Shown one piece after another: positions 36,141 to 45,880 of a DNA stretch of 64,000 nt; position 1 is the first letter of the stretch; each line of letters starts with the position of its first letter. A model generated the notes under the pieces. The model had not been told where the DNA came from. It ran no database searches and worked only from the letters and a program-made list of their open reading frames with translations. The DNA is taken from the NCBI GenBank assembly GCA_038501625.1, contig JAZAYU010000005.1:3100001-3164000 (forward strand), read 5' to 3'. The stretch is from Corbicula japonica. Taxonomy: Eukaryota; Mollusca; Bivalvia; Venerida; Cyrenidae. A program made the position numbers and the translations under genes.

Positions 36141-36180
36141 GTGACGTCATGCGTTGTTTGTTTACATAAGCGGTATAAAT
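36141..36180 (+). promoter_or_regulatory. CRE-like site and TATA box before the transposase gene
   Basis: 'gtgacgtcat' (36141-36150) is a CRE/ATF-type site and 'tataaat' (36174-36180) a TATA-like box. The TATA is only about 32 bp before the proposed ATG at 36206, which would give almost no leader, so either the true start site or the ATG may differ. Confidence 0.35.
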
Positions 36181-36205
36181 GCCATTCAACATGAATTGAA
36201 GAAAA

Positions 36206-38292
36206 ATGGAGATTCGGAAGGTAAAAATTTGAACCTTTTGTTGGAAACAATGCAATTTAGTCCATTTTAATTAGCCCCAAAAGTTCCCATGGAAATAGAT
36301 CAAATTCACGCGAAAAACACCTGTCAAAATTTTTGTTGTTGTCGTCTGTCAGATTTTAGATATTTACCAGGGCCTAAAACTCATGACCTTATTTGGTTAA
36401 GTATACTGCACTCCAAAAGTAGCGCATTCAATAGTGGTCATAGTCCTTACAGACCTTTTTTTAAAATCCAACCAGTTGTTTTTAAGATTCAAATAGGTCT
36501 TGTGATTTAAAACATCCATTTAATCTAATTACAGGCCAGAGTGACCACCAGAGGGTCATATAGAGCCTATGATAGTGACAGCCTGACAGAAGCATATTTA
36601 TCTGTTAAGGAAAAAAGACTCTCCATAAGGAAAGCAGCCTTAACATATGGTATCCCAAAGACAACCCTGATAGATAGACTCAGTGGCAGAGTGAATATTG
36701 ATGTTGTTAAATCTGGTACTGCCCCGTTGTTCTCTCTGGAGCAGGAGACACTTCTTGCCAGACATTTAGAAACCATGGCTGAAAATGGTTATGGGTACAA
36801 TAGACAAGAGACTATCAATCTTGCATCTGACTACGCTTTTAGACTGGGTCTACGGAGTAAGGAACATCCTCTTACTGATCGTTGGCTATACAAGTTTTTA
36901 GGGAGGTTTCCAGAACTTAATGTTAAAAAACCTAGAAGTCTTGAGATTGCAAGGGCCAAATGTGCTACAAAGGAAGCAGTAGATAAATACTTTGACACAT
37001 TAAATCATATTCTGGTTAAATACCATCTTGTTGACAAGCCACATTTAATATATAATGTGGATGAAAAGGGTTTGAAAACTGAACATAAACCACCAAAGAT
37101 AGTGTCTGGCAAACACAATAAGACTCAGGCAATTACATCTGGAAAATCCAAGACAGTAACTGTAATTGGTTGTGTAAATGCTGTGGGACAACAAGTGCCA
37201 CCATACTTTGTATTCCCAGGTGTAAGAATGTTGGACACCCTGATGGAAGGGGCATCCCCTGGGGCTGCAGGTACAGTTTCACCCACTGGGTGGTCAAATA
37301 TAGAGATATTTGATTTATACATGAGGGACCATCTACTTAAGTATTTGCCAAAACGGTGTCCTGAGGAGCCAGTACTTGTACTATATGACGGGCACAAAAG
37401 TCATGTATCTCTAGGGCTGATTGAATGGGCAAACAGAGAGAATATTATCCTCTTTGTTTTACCTCCACATTGTAGCCACCTCCTCCAACCTCTTGATATC
37501 AGCTGCTTTGGCCCTTTTGAAGTCTCTTGGAATGCTGCCATACACAGTTACATGCGAGAAACTGGTGGATGTTTGGTAACACGGTTCCAAATTGCCCGTC
37601 TAGCCTGCAGAGTGTATGGTTCCACCCTTACTGCCGTCAACATCCTTTCAGCATTTAGAAAGAGTGGTATTTACCCATTTAACAGGAATGTGGTATCTCA
37701 GCAACGGATTGCCCCTTCCACTACTTTCAGCAGGGACTGTGATGACAATGTGAGTGGAACATCCAGCTCTCAAGCATGTGGAACATCTGCTGCTGTACAA
37801 TTTCTTGAGGAAAGAGGTGGTACAATCCTTCAAAATGTCCAGAAGGCTAAAAAGTCAAGGAACACACTCAGCAAAGTCACTGGTGGAAAGCCTATTACTG
37901 AAGATGAAATATTTGAGAAAATAAAATTGCACACTGAACAGTATGGCTCCAGCAATAAAAAGGAAGAGAAAGCATCAGGCAGTAAACCCAACAACAAGAG
38001 ACCACCCGTGTCACCCAAACCTAGCACTTCCATGGAGATGAAAAGGCCTAGGACAGTTATGGTCAGAGAAGATGATTGTGACAGCTCTGATGGGGAGGAC
38101 ATTGCTGAGTCTGAGAAGTGTGTGGTGTGCAAACATTTCAGTCCAGATATGAGCAAGAGGCCTTACATAGTTATTGTTTCTTGGGGTCAGTGTGACAAGT
38201 GCTCAGGTTGGGTTCATTTGTCTTTCTGTACCCCAGTGAAGGTCATAAGGAGAGGTGATACATTTTTGTGTCCCTCTTGTAGTGCACAGTAA
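36206..38292 (+). CDS. Pogo/Tigger-type DDE transposase with C-terminal PHD finger
   Basis: Product would bind and move Tc1/mariner-pogo DNA ends, or be a domesticated DNA-binding descendant. The long open exon 36535-38292 has no ATG at its head; it follows an acceptor ('taatctaattacag', AG 36533-36534). A five-codon first exon at 36206-36220 with donor 'aag|gtaaaa' joins it in phase 0 and gives the usual basic start before 'TTRGSYRAYDSDSL'. Numbering from the GTG at 36541: psq/HTH about 14-58, CENPB-type HTH about 62-125, DDE domain about 165-370 with D174 (YNVDEKG), D283 (LYDGHKSH) and D319 (LQPLDISCFG), so D283-X35-D319. A basic serine-rich linker follows, then a PHD-type C4HC3 finger from C527 to the C-terminus. 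No stop or frameshift is seen. Total is about 588 residues. Flanking TIRs were not found, so cellular domestication is possible. Confidence 0.85.
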
Positions 38293-38660
38293 CTGAATTT
38301 CAAGAGTCTGCAAACTTGTAAATATGTTTAATCAGTTAAAAATTGTTTTTAACAGTTTTTCAAGTTGACAATCTGACATAATATTTGTGTTGCCAAACTT
38401 TTGTTGGGAACTATACTTGTGTGACGTAGGTGGTCGAATAGAGGTTAAAAAAGTTGGAGAGCGCCTGTGCTACACCCGCCATTTTGGAGGCAAAATGTAA
38501 ACAACTGATGCAAGGTATGACATTTATTTCATTGTTATTGCACAATTATATGATTGTTTTAAAAGTTGCAACAGTTTATATAAAGACTGATTGTCCATGC
38601 ATAATTTGCATACGAAAATAATCCTTATGCGATCGAATACGGGTTGCTCCGGGATATATG
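38293..38660. other. 3' flank of the transposase gene, no further gene seen
   Basis: No AATAAA is seen close after the stop. 'cacccgccattttggaggcaaaatg' near 38476-38500 resembles a promoter-proximal 'gccatnttgg' word, but no exon follows. Confidence 0.4.
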
Positions 38661-38854
38661 CTGTGTTCTCATCGATTCGGGACGCTTATGTCGTATCAAA
38701 AGATAATAAAACATATCAAACAAATTAAGTACACCATTTTAAAACATAATCGTATACACAAACCACTTTACTATACAATTCCAACGAAAAATTTGTTTAA
38801 AAAATCTCAATGTTGAAAAAAATCGTACCTGAATTAGTCAACCAAGCTAATCAT

Positions 38855-39700
38855 CGCAGGTCAATGTCTTTCTCATCGATTCGGGATTTTGATTGGATGA
38901 CGGGAATGTTGACAGCAGGTAAGAGCACGCGCTACAGTTCGGATCAGAAATTGAAGGTTGCTTTCCATTAATAGTAAGTAGAAAAAAATATCCAACTTTT
39001 TGGGGCGAATTAATTCTTTTAATGATATTGAAGTTGGTAACCATTAAAGAATTTAACAACATTTCATATGAACAATATTCAACTAAAACAAAACAAACAG
39101 TTTTATTTAACTGGAAACTGACCAATTATAACATTGAAAACACCGAAACAAAACTAAACTATCATCTTGTATTGTCTAATTTTCACATTTGGGGCATAGG
39201 AATATAGTATGTCGTCTACCTACCCGGATTTTCGTACAGAATGCAAAGTGGACCCATTGTTCGCACTTGTCACACTACGCCCAGTTAAGCATTTCATAAT
39301 TGGCTTTTAATTGGACTACGTTCCACTTTATGGCACACACTTTGACGTAGTTCAAGGTCGTTTTATTGGAAAACTATTCACAGTGATTTTCCTTGAAAAT
39401 GGCCGTTTTTGGAACGGAAGCGGACGAATGTTGCTTTTTAGTGAAATTTGGGACAAAACAGTAATTTTCTGAAGAAAATTGTAATTGAGGCAAAATATAA
39501 TTTGATATTTGGAGGATTTACATACTTAGTTCGCATGTTTATTGTTCTTAATGCGTTGGAAACTGCTCACAGTGAAACTTGCGTAGTACTCGACGAAATT
39601 TACAGCGCACGAGCGGCGATTCTGGCCATTTTTATGACGTCACGAATCGATGGGAAATCCCGAATCAATGAGAATCAGGCATAATTCCTGATTGACCTGT
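38855..39700. repeat. Inverted-repeat unit with 'ctcatcgattcgggattt' arms
   Basis: Left: 'caggtcaatgtctttctcatcgattcgggatttt' (38858-38891). Right, inverted: 'caggtcaat', a gap, then 'tctcattgattcgggattt' (39656-39698). A third direct copy of 'tctcatcgattcgggac' lies at 38668-38684 and an extra inverted 'acgaatcgatgggaa' at 39642-39656. The interior, rich in short frames, encodes nothing recognisable. It may be a small non-autonomous transposon, but no target duplication is clear. Confidence 0.5.
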
Positions 39701-40266
39701 AACATTTATATGCCCTATGATTGATATCTGAAGTAATAAGAAGATTTATAATTATTAAATAGCATGAAATTTTATGAAAATAGGAAACCACACTCCCCCC
39801 AACTTTAACAGTTTAACAGTATATTGTGACAAATGATACCACCTTAAAAAAAGACTGGTTGCTTTATTGTTTCTGTTAATTTGCAACTGTAAATCTGTCT
39901 GAATGCAATAATCGTATGTGAATTTAAAATTCGTCGAAACTTAAATCTAAAAATGATCTTAACATACCTGCTATTTCAAAGAATATTACGAACAATACTG
40001 TAATATGAAAATCTGCCAATGTTTTTGAGTGATTCTCTAAACGGAAGTAAATAACATAGAATTAAACAGACCGAAAGAGAGTTAAAGCACGCAAAGATTT
40101 TTTATTCGACTTCTAGACTCTTAATCAGTCAATGTCAACAAATAAATGACTGTTGTAAACCAAGCATAGACGCATTTGATCTGGCAGTTGAATGACGTCA
40201 TACTTGTTTATATATTATTATTATTATTACTTTTAGAAATCAGTCTAAATGTAGCTTTTATGCATT
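39701..40266. other. No gene recognised
   Basis: AT-rich spacer with a short (att)n run at about 40213-40230. Confidence 0.5.
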
Positions 40267-40270
40267 TTAA

Positions 40271-43200
40271 GGTGGAACGCGACACTTTGCGAATTTTTGT
40301 ATTTCTTTATGAAATTTAGTAGGGTATTTATTGACGATGATTCCAGCATGAATGCGCAAACCGTTTATCGATTAATCAAATAGTTGTTTAGATATTGACC
40401 TTCAAAGTTAGCTATCAACGCCAGTTTTCTGCAGTGACGTCAACGACGCCCGCCGAACACTTTTTCGGCGCTGGCTGAAAATTGGGGTTTCCAATTTCAT
40501 TTATTCGTTCACTGATGAATTGGCGTTGAAAATACCTTTCCGGTGATATAAGATTTAACATAATGTGACCAGTTTTGACAACGTTGTGTACCGTTAAACG
40601 CCGTTTTCGCGTAAAAAATGACGTCGAGTTTTTCCTTTTTTCTGTCGACTTTTTCAAAATTGTGAAAAATTCCCGAATTTAATTTTTGATTTTTTTGCTT
40701 AAAAAGTTTGAAAAAAGCAATTCCAATAGAATTAGCGAATAAAATTTGAGGGTTACCGACTTCGTTATTGCGCCATGGCCGTTTTCAGCACCCCTCCCCC
40801 TTTTAAAAAAACGTGTACAGAAAAGTGACGTTTCTGTAAATTTATGACTCTTTATTCAAATTCTACAATATTACAGCAACTACAATGACCTATGGTAATT
40901 TAAGAAGAACGAAAAAAATAAATAAAACATGTTTTACACAATATGCGCTGATTTAAGGGCAGGTTTTTGCAGTTTTACATTGTTAAGAAACGTTCCCTCT
41001 GGTGTTATTTTGTCAGCGTGCCTTACAAATGTTGCACGATAATATTAAAGTTAAATTATTAAACTCGGCTTTTTGGCTAAATCCTCGTCATAAGGCTAAC
41101 TGCTATGAGAAACCTCTGGAGATACTGTCGTATCATCATATTTCACGCGAGTCTAATTTTCGCGTAATTCGCACTAGAAAACTTGCTCAAAATGAAAGGG
41201 TAGTGAAATTTAACCATGTGTTAGCTTATCATGAATGCTTCTGAATGTAATATACATGTAACTACGTAATTTTATGGCACCGCAATGGCTTATGCGCGAA
41301 AACTGGTCCCCGCGAAATAAAATGCTACTACAGAAATAAAATAAAAAGAGCAAAACTTGTCTGTATACATGTAATTGTATTTGCTTCATTTAGCTTGATG
41401 AACATTACGACTGACTCGTGATGAAAATTTTGATGCCGCAAATCAAATTTATTGACAGTAGGTATTTTCGGGGTAGATGAACAACAGTCTATAACCAATA
41501 TGTGTACAATTTTTACAACTTATTCATATTACGCGAAATATCAATTAATTTATAATAACGGAAATAATGCAATGTTCAATTATTGCATCACAGTAGCTTC
41601 TGTTATAATACAAAACAAAAATCAAAGGACAACACAGACTGCGGTCTATATTTAAAATTGTCTGCAGTATTGTAAATTTTAATTTTTAAATTTCACTTAA
41701 CGCCTTTTTCTATAAAAGCTTATATGGAATGGACGAACAGTGTAGGTCCCGAAGGTTATTTCTGACCAAAAAACTAACAGTGCAGATCCTGATCAGACAA
41801 AATATTAAAAGAGAAATCGATTAGATCGAATGTGCAAGCTGATCTGGATCTACGCGGTTTGCTAATGCGATAAAATGCGTAAATATTTGTATTATAGGAA
41901 AGGAATAAACGAATTTCGGATTATTTCTAAGTCAATTTTTACAGCAATTTTCTTCGTCTGATGCTGCTTCATTTCGTGGTACCTTTCTATGTTGATTGTC
42001 GAGACAGTAAAAATCGCATATTGCGCATAACCACAGACACGGCACATAAGCACTGAATCGCCGGTCTTAAACTTTTTTAGCAATCTATGGCGGATAAGAA
42101 ATAGACACGTACAGGAACCACATGTTGCTTGGTCAGTGTATGTGTCGCAGCAGTTTCCGAGAAAGTACATATAAACAAGATAACGAGGGACGTATTCTAT
42201 ACCTCCGCGGTCTTCACCGTTGTAGTGTCGTTTCTCACTGTGTGCGATTCTCACTGTCACAAACAAAAGTTCAAGCAACATACCACTTAACAACTTGGCT
42301 ATTGTTTTGCTATAATTTCTTTGACGCTTTTATGAGAAAACTGTGAACTCTTCGATAATCATAAAAGAATTTAGAATTTGCACAATATGAAGTACAATGT
42401 ATATGGGTAAATGAAATACAGTTACGACCGCGCTAATGAAGCATCCCATCATGGAACTGTAAAACTACCTTAGACGCAGGTAAAATCAATGTCAATGATT
42501 TGAAATTGCAGCTTACAAGCAAAAAAGACGTATATTTTGCAGAAAATAATGGGAACAAATCAAACATACGCACGGCTGGTGGATTATTTGTCATCTCTTT
42601 AACTCTTTACAAGACAAAATAAGTCCGTTAGCTAACTAGAATTGATAGATATTCCTTTTATAGATCTGCTGGGGCTACGAAATATATTTTTTAAAATTAT
42701 TTTAGGCGTCAACGCGCACAAATAGGCGCTACGGTATTTCTATTACGTGCATAGACTAACGATTTGAACAGTTTTAATCAAATGTCTATAACTACACTGA
42801 AATCTTGTGCGTTTCATGAGGAAATAAGAACACTATTATATAAATTTAGCACGCTTTGCGAAAATGATTTGACAATATATGAAGAAAACAGCAGAATTTA
42901 TGAAATTGTAAGTATAGCATCGAAATACTTGATAATTATAAGTGTAACGTACAAATAGAAATAATTGACGTAAGTATTATACGCAATTTGGAATGTTCAT
43001 TTTTACCCTCTAGTAACGTTTTTAAAGATATTTTTGACAAATTAACATAAGAGAGATCGATTAGATGTCATTTTTATAATGACAATTCAATTCAACTCCC
43101 TGTGTGGTGTCTTATGACGAAGTTTTTAATTAATGAAATACTTTTTTTCTAAAATTTCCAAAAATAACGTATTTTTTCAAAAGGGGATATGGGTACTTAA

Positions 43201-43713
43201 AATGGTAATAGCACAATAACTAAGTCGGTGCCCCCCTAATTTTATTAGATTATTCAATTGGAATTGCTTTTCTCAAACTTTTTAAGCAAAAAAATCAAAA
43301 ATTAAATTCGGGAATTTTTCACAATTTTGAAAAAGTCGACAGAAAAAAGGCAAAACTCGACGACATTTTTAACGCAAAAACGGCGTTTAACGGTACACAA
43401 CGTTGTCAAAACTGGTCACATTATGTTAAATCTTATATCACCGGAAAGGTATTTTCAACGCCAATTCATCTGTGAAAGAATAAATGAAATTGGAAACCCC
43501 AATTTTCAGCTAGCCCCGAAAAAGTGTTCGGCGAGCGTTGTTGACGTCACTGCAGAAAACTGGCGTTGATAGCTAACTTTGAAGGTAAATATCTAAACAA
43601 CTATTTGATTAATCGAAAAACGGTTTGCGCATTCATGCTGGAATCATCGTCAATAAATACTTTACCAAATTTCATAAAGAAATTCGAAAATTCGCAAAGT
43701 GTCGCGTTCCATC
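40271..43713. mobile_element. 3.4-kb DNA transposon with about 500-bp terminal inverted repeats, TTAA-flanked
   Basis: Arms 40271-40772 and 43211-43713 are inverted copies (about 90% alike by eye). The outer ends are 'ggtggaacgcgacactttgcgaa' and, inverted, 'gatggaacgcgacactttgcgaa'. TTAA lies immediately outside both (40267-40270 and 43714-43717). TTAA duplication is typical of piggyBac and Kolobok; the ends do not start CCC as in most piggyBac elements, so Kolobok-like is a guess. An 80-codon frame occurs in both arms reading outward (40657 to 40415 and 43327 to 43569, seven differences), but it starts with TTG and has an in-frame stop shortly upstream. No transposase is recognised inside, so it is probably non-autonomous. 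Confidence 0.8.
41892..42293 (-). CDS. Hypothetical frame with zinc-ribbon-like cysteines inside the TIR element
   Basis: A 133-codon minus-strand frame. Between about residues 58 and 88 it has two CxxC pairs ('TCGSC' and 'MCRVCGY') spaced by 22 residues, with a basic stretch 'RHRLLKKFKTGD' between them, as in zinc ribbons. The N-terminal 15 residues are hydrophobic. It lies in the interior of the 40271-43713 element and is its longest interior frame. There is no known transposase motif and no splice or promoter evidence, so it may be chance. Confidence 0.25.
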   Translation of the reverse strand: MLSGMLLELLFVTVRIAHSEKRHYNGEDRGGIEYVPRYLVYMYFLGNCCDTYTDQATCGSCTCLFLIRHRLLKKFKTGDSVLMCRVCGYAQYAIFTVSTINIERYHEMKQHQTKKIAVKIDLEIIRNSFIPFL

Positions 43714-43717
43714 TTAA

Positions 43718-44288
43718 ATATACTGTTGTACTATAAATCTGATAGCAAACGTAACGCTTTTGTTACGCTTGTGATTCTGTTTTTGATTGTTCATATTGAA
43801 TAAGATAAATATGTAATATATGACTTCATTTAATATTAAAAAGGTGAACTTTAACAAACAAGTAGTTCGCATCCCCAATTCCCTCCTTGCTATCTCGTTT
43901 CGAGTATGGAAGAACTAGTGGGTTGGGAACTGATTGACTTATGATAGATTGATTGATTAATTGATCGGTTGGTTGGTTAATTGAATGATTGACTGATTGA
44001 CTGATGGTTAACTTCATATCTATCATGTTTTCTATATATTTATAAGTATATGTTTATGCCGACTTCGGAAATAATGATTATTTTGTAATATATTATGTTT
44101 AATCTTGTATATTATGCTGATGTTTCTCACATCTAGTGGGACTTTTGCATACTTAAATAAAAGTTGAAAAAAGTTGTTGTCTGCTGTATCTATTTGAATG
44201 TTTTCTCCAGCTTTTTATCAAGCCTGCAAAATATTTCTTGCATACCAGATCAGGTCATCCGGTGTTTTCACCCGTGTAGGAAATTTCG
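43718..44288. other. No gene recognised; degenerate 'ttgattgattgattaattgatcgg' tract
   Basis: A degenerate TGAT/TGGT tetranucleotide tract lies at about 43945-44005. No coding exon is seen. Confidence 0.5.
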
Positions 44289-44372
44289 ATTCTACAACTA
44301 CATCCCCCCATGTAGAATGAGTCACGTGAGTGACGTCATATATTCAAGTTATTGACGTCATTTATAAAAATG
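44289..44372 (+). promoter_or_regulatory. Hairpin followed by E-box, two CRE sites and a TATA-like word
   Basis: A hairpin 'attctaca..tgtagaat' (44289-44318) is followed by CACGTG (44323-44328), two TGACGTCA sites (44331-44338 and 44353-44360) and 'ttataaaaa' (44362-44370), all within 85 bp. This looks promoter-like, but no gene starts downstream before the hairpin and LTR element, so its role is unknown. Confidence 0.3.
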
Positions 44373-44468
44373 GTTAGCTTTAATGTCAATATTTCAGCAT
44401 AAATAAAACAAAAAAGTGTGTATACATACATAGAAATGTTATAAATAATAAAAGGTTTGCAAGAAAAA

Positions 44469-44619
44469 GTATCTTGCATGAGACAATCGGTAAAGATAGA
44501 AAATCTGTCACCTCAGGTGAACTGTTTTGGCGGGAACTCGGCAGAGCCTCGTTCCCGCAAAAACAGTTAACCCTCGGTGACAGATTTTTCCATCTTCACC
44601 TCACACTCATGCATGATAC
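44469..44619. repeat. 150-bp imperfect palindrome
   Basis: Three nested arm pairs: 44469-44482 with 44606-44619, 44492-44512 with 44576-44596, and 44520-44537 with 44551-44568 ('aactgttttggcgggaac' against 'gttcccgcaaaaacagtt'). The loop is 13 nt. It ends 77 bp before the left LTR of the Gypsy element. Confidence 0.85.
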
Positions 44620-44696
44620 TTATAGTCTGCGCCTTCTTGGGAATCTTTAAATTTTTGCGTTTGTTCGTGTGTAAAATGCAGATATGCAGTCAATAT

Positions 44697-45671
44697 TGTG
44701 AGACTTAGGGTTTTAAAGGTCCTATTGTTCTAGGCTTTATCGTGTACCTCATATTGATTTTACAGATTCTGGTCATTGTTAAAATTACCGCGAAATATAA
44801 CATGGGTGGGGTATTGTTTACATGATTTTAATCCTTGGTGTTTAAGTTGTAAACAGGTATCGAGAAGTTTACCTTTATTGCATACTGATGTCCTTGATGT
44901 AGTAAACCTAACACGCTACCTGCAGATCCTCAACTTTCACTTATCAACTTGCATTTTTGTACAAATTATTGGAAATTTAATCGTTCATGCTGACTGGCAG
45001 TAGGAGCGTGGGAAATGAGGATTTTGTGTACTACGTCATCAATATTGATAAAGCGTTTGTTTGTAAACAGATCGTCTGTCAAAAGCCAAGTCAGAGAAAA
45101 ACGCAGGGTCTATCTCATGTGTTATTATAGGTATATATGTCTTATTATGGATATTTGTTGTAAAACATGATTATTTGTTGATTTGAGGTAAAAGTTGATA
45201 AGCTTTTATTTATTTTAAGGGTTTTTATAGCGGGATTCTGCAGGAATTCTGCCGGTATTTTCAGCTTTCCGCCGTCTGTTGCGGGATTCCGACACTTTTC
45301 CGCCAGTGGCAGAATTCTTGCAGGATCGGGATTTTTTTTACTATAAAAGCTAGGTTTTGGCGTGTTTTGGCAGAACAGACTCGGGAATAACATTAGTAAA
45401 GTTAACTTTTTGGGGTTTATTCTAAATTGATATTTATCAACTTTTTCCATTCTAAACACATTAGATCTAGATCTAGTAAACTGACTTGTATGAAAATAAA
45501 TGATGATTAATTTTATGAATTGAGAATTAGAAGATAAGAAAAAGTATAGATAGAAGCATTAAACTGAACATATTTAAAAGGTCTATATGTGTTGTTCTCA
45601 TTAAATTTTATTAGTTCCAAATGGTGTTTTTGACCCGCCTCCAACATGTTTATAAATCCATGGTCGTGACA
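44697..45671 (+). repeat. 5' LTR, 975 bp
   Basis: Begins TGTGAG and ends GTGACA. A TATA box 'tataaaag' lies at 45342-45349 and a poly(A) signal AATAAA at 45495-45500. This suggests U3 up to about 45370, R to about 45515 and U5 after that. Frames of 75 and 104 codons occur in both LTRs only because the LTRs are copies; they are not genes. Confidence 0.97.
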
Positions 45672-45678
45672 CCATTTT

Positions 45679-45688
45679 TGGTGGCAGC
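45679..45688 (+). promoter_or_regulatory. Primer binding site, tRNA-Leu type
   Basis: 'tggtggcagc' begins 7 nt after the LTR end. It is complementary to GCTGCCACCA, the 3' end that I recall for animal tRNA-Leu (AAG/TAG). The match is 10 nt and then stops, shorter than usual, so the primer identity is tentative. Confidence 0.55.
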
Positions 45689-45880
45689 TTAAAAACTATT
45701 AACCTATAAATTTTATTATTTAACAACGATATTTGCTTGGTCAGGCATTATTGTTGTAGAGTTCTCATCAAAATATTTCCAATTTTTTTTTTAAGTAAAA
45801 GTAAAAGTACACTTAAATAAATAGTCTGTTCTCAACCCCAACCCCCTTCTCAAGCACTTGAAATTTCTGCTTGACAAATA

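Noticed and set aside
35765..36250. 161-codon minus-strand frame
   Set aside because: It overlaps the 5' exon and promoter area of the plus-strand transposase gene, lacks a known domain and has no splice or poly(A) support.
40415..43569. Paired 80-codon frames as a duplicated gene
   Set aside because: They lie in the inverted arms of one transposon, start with TTG, and have a stop shortly upstream with no ATG. Kept only as a note on the element.
45145..45459. 104-codon minus-strand frame repeated exactly at 54253-54567
   Set aside because: Both copies lie in the two LTRs, so duplication is explained. It is antisense to the LTR transcript with no family match.
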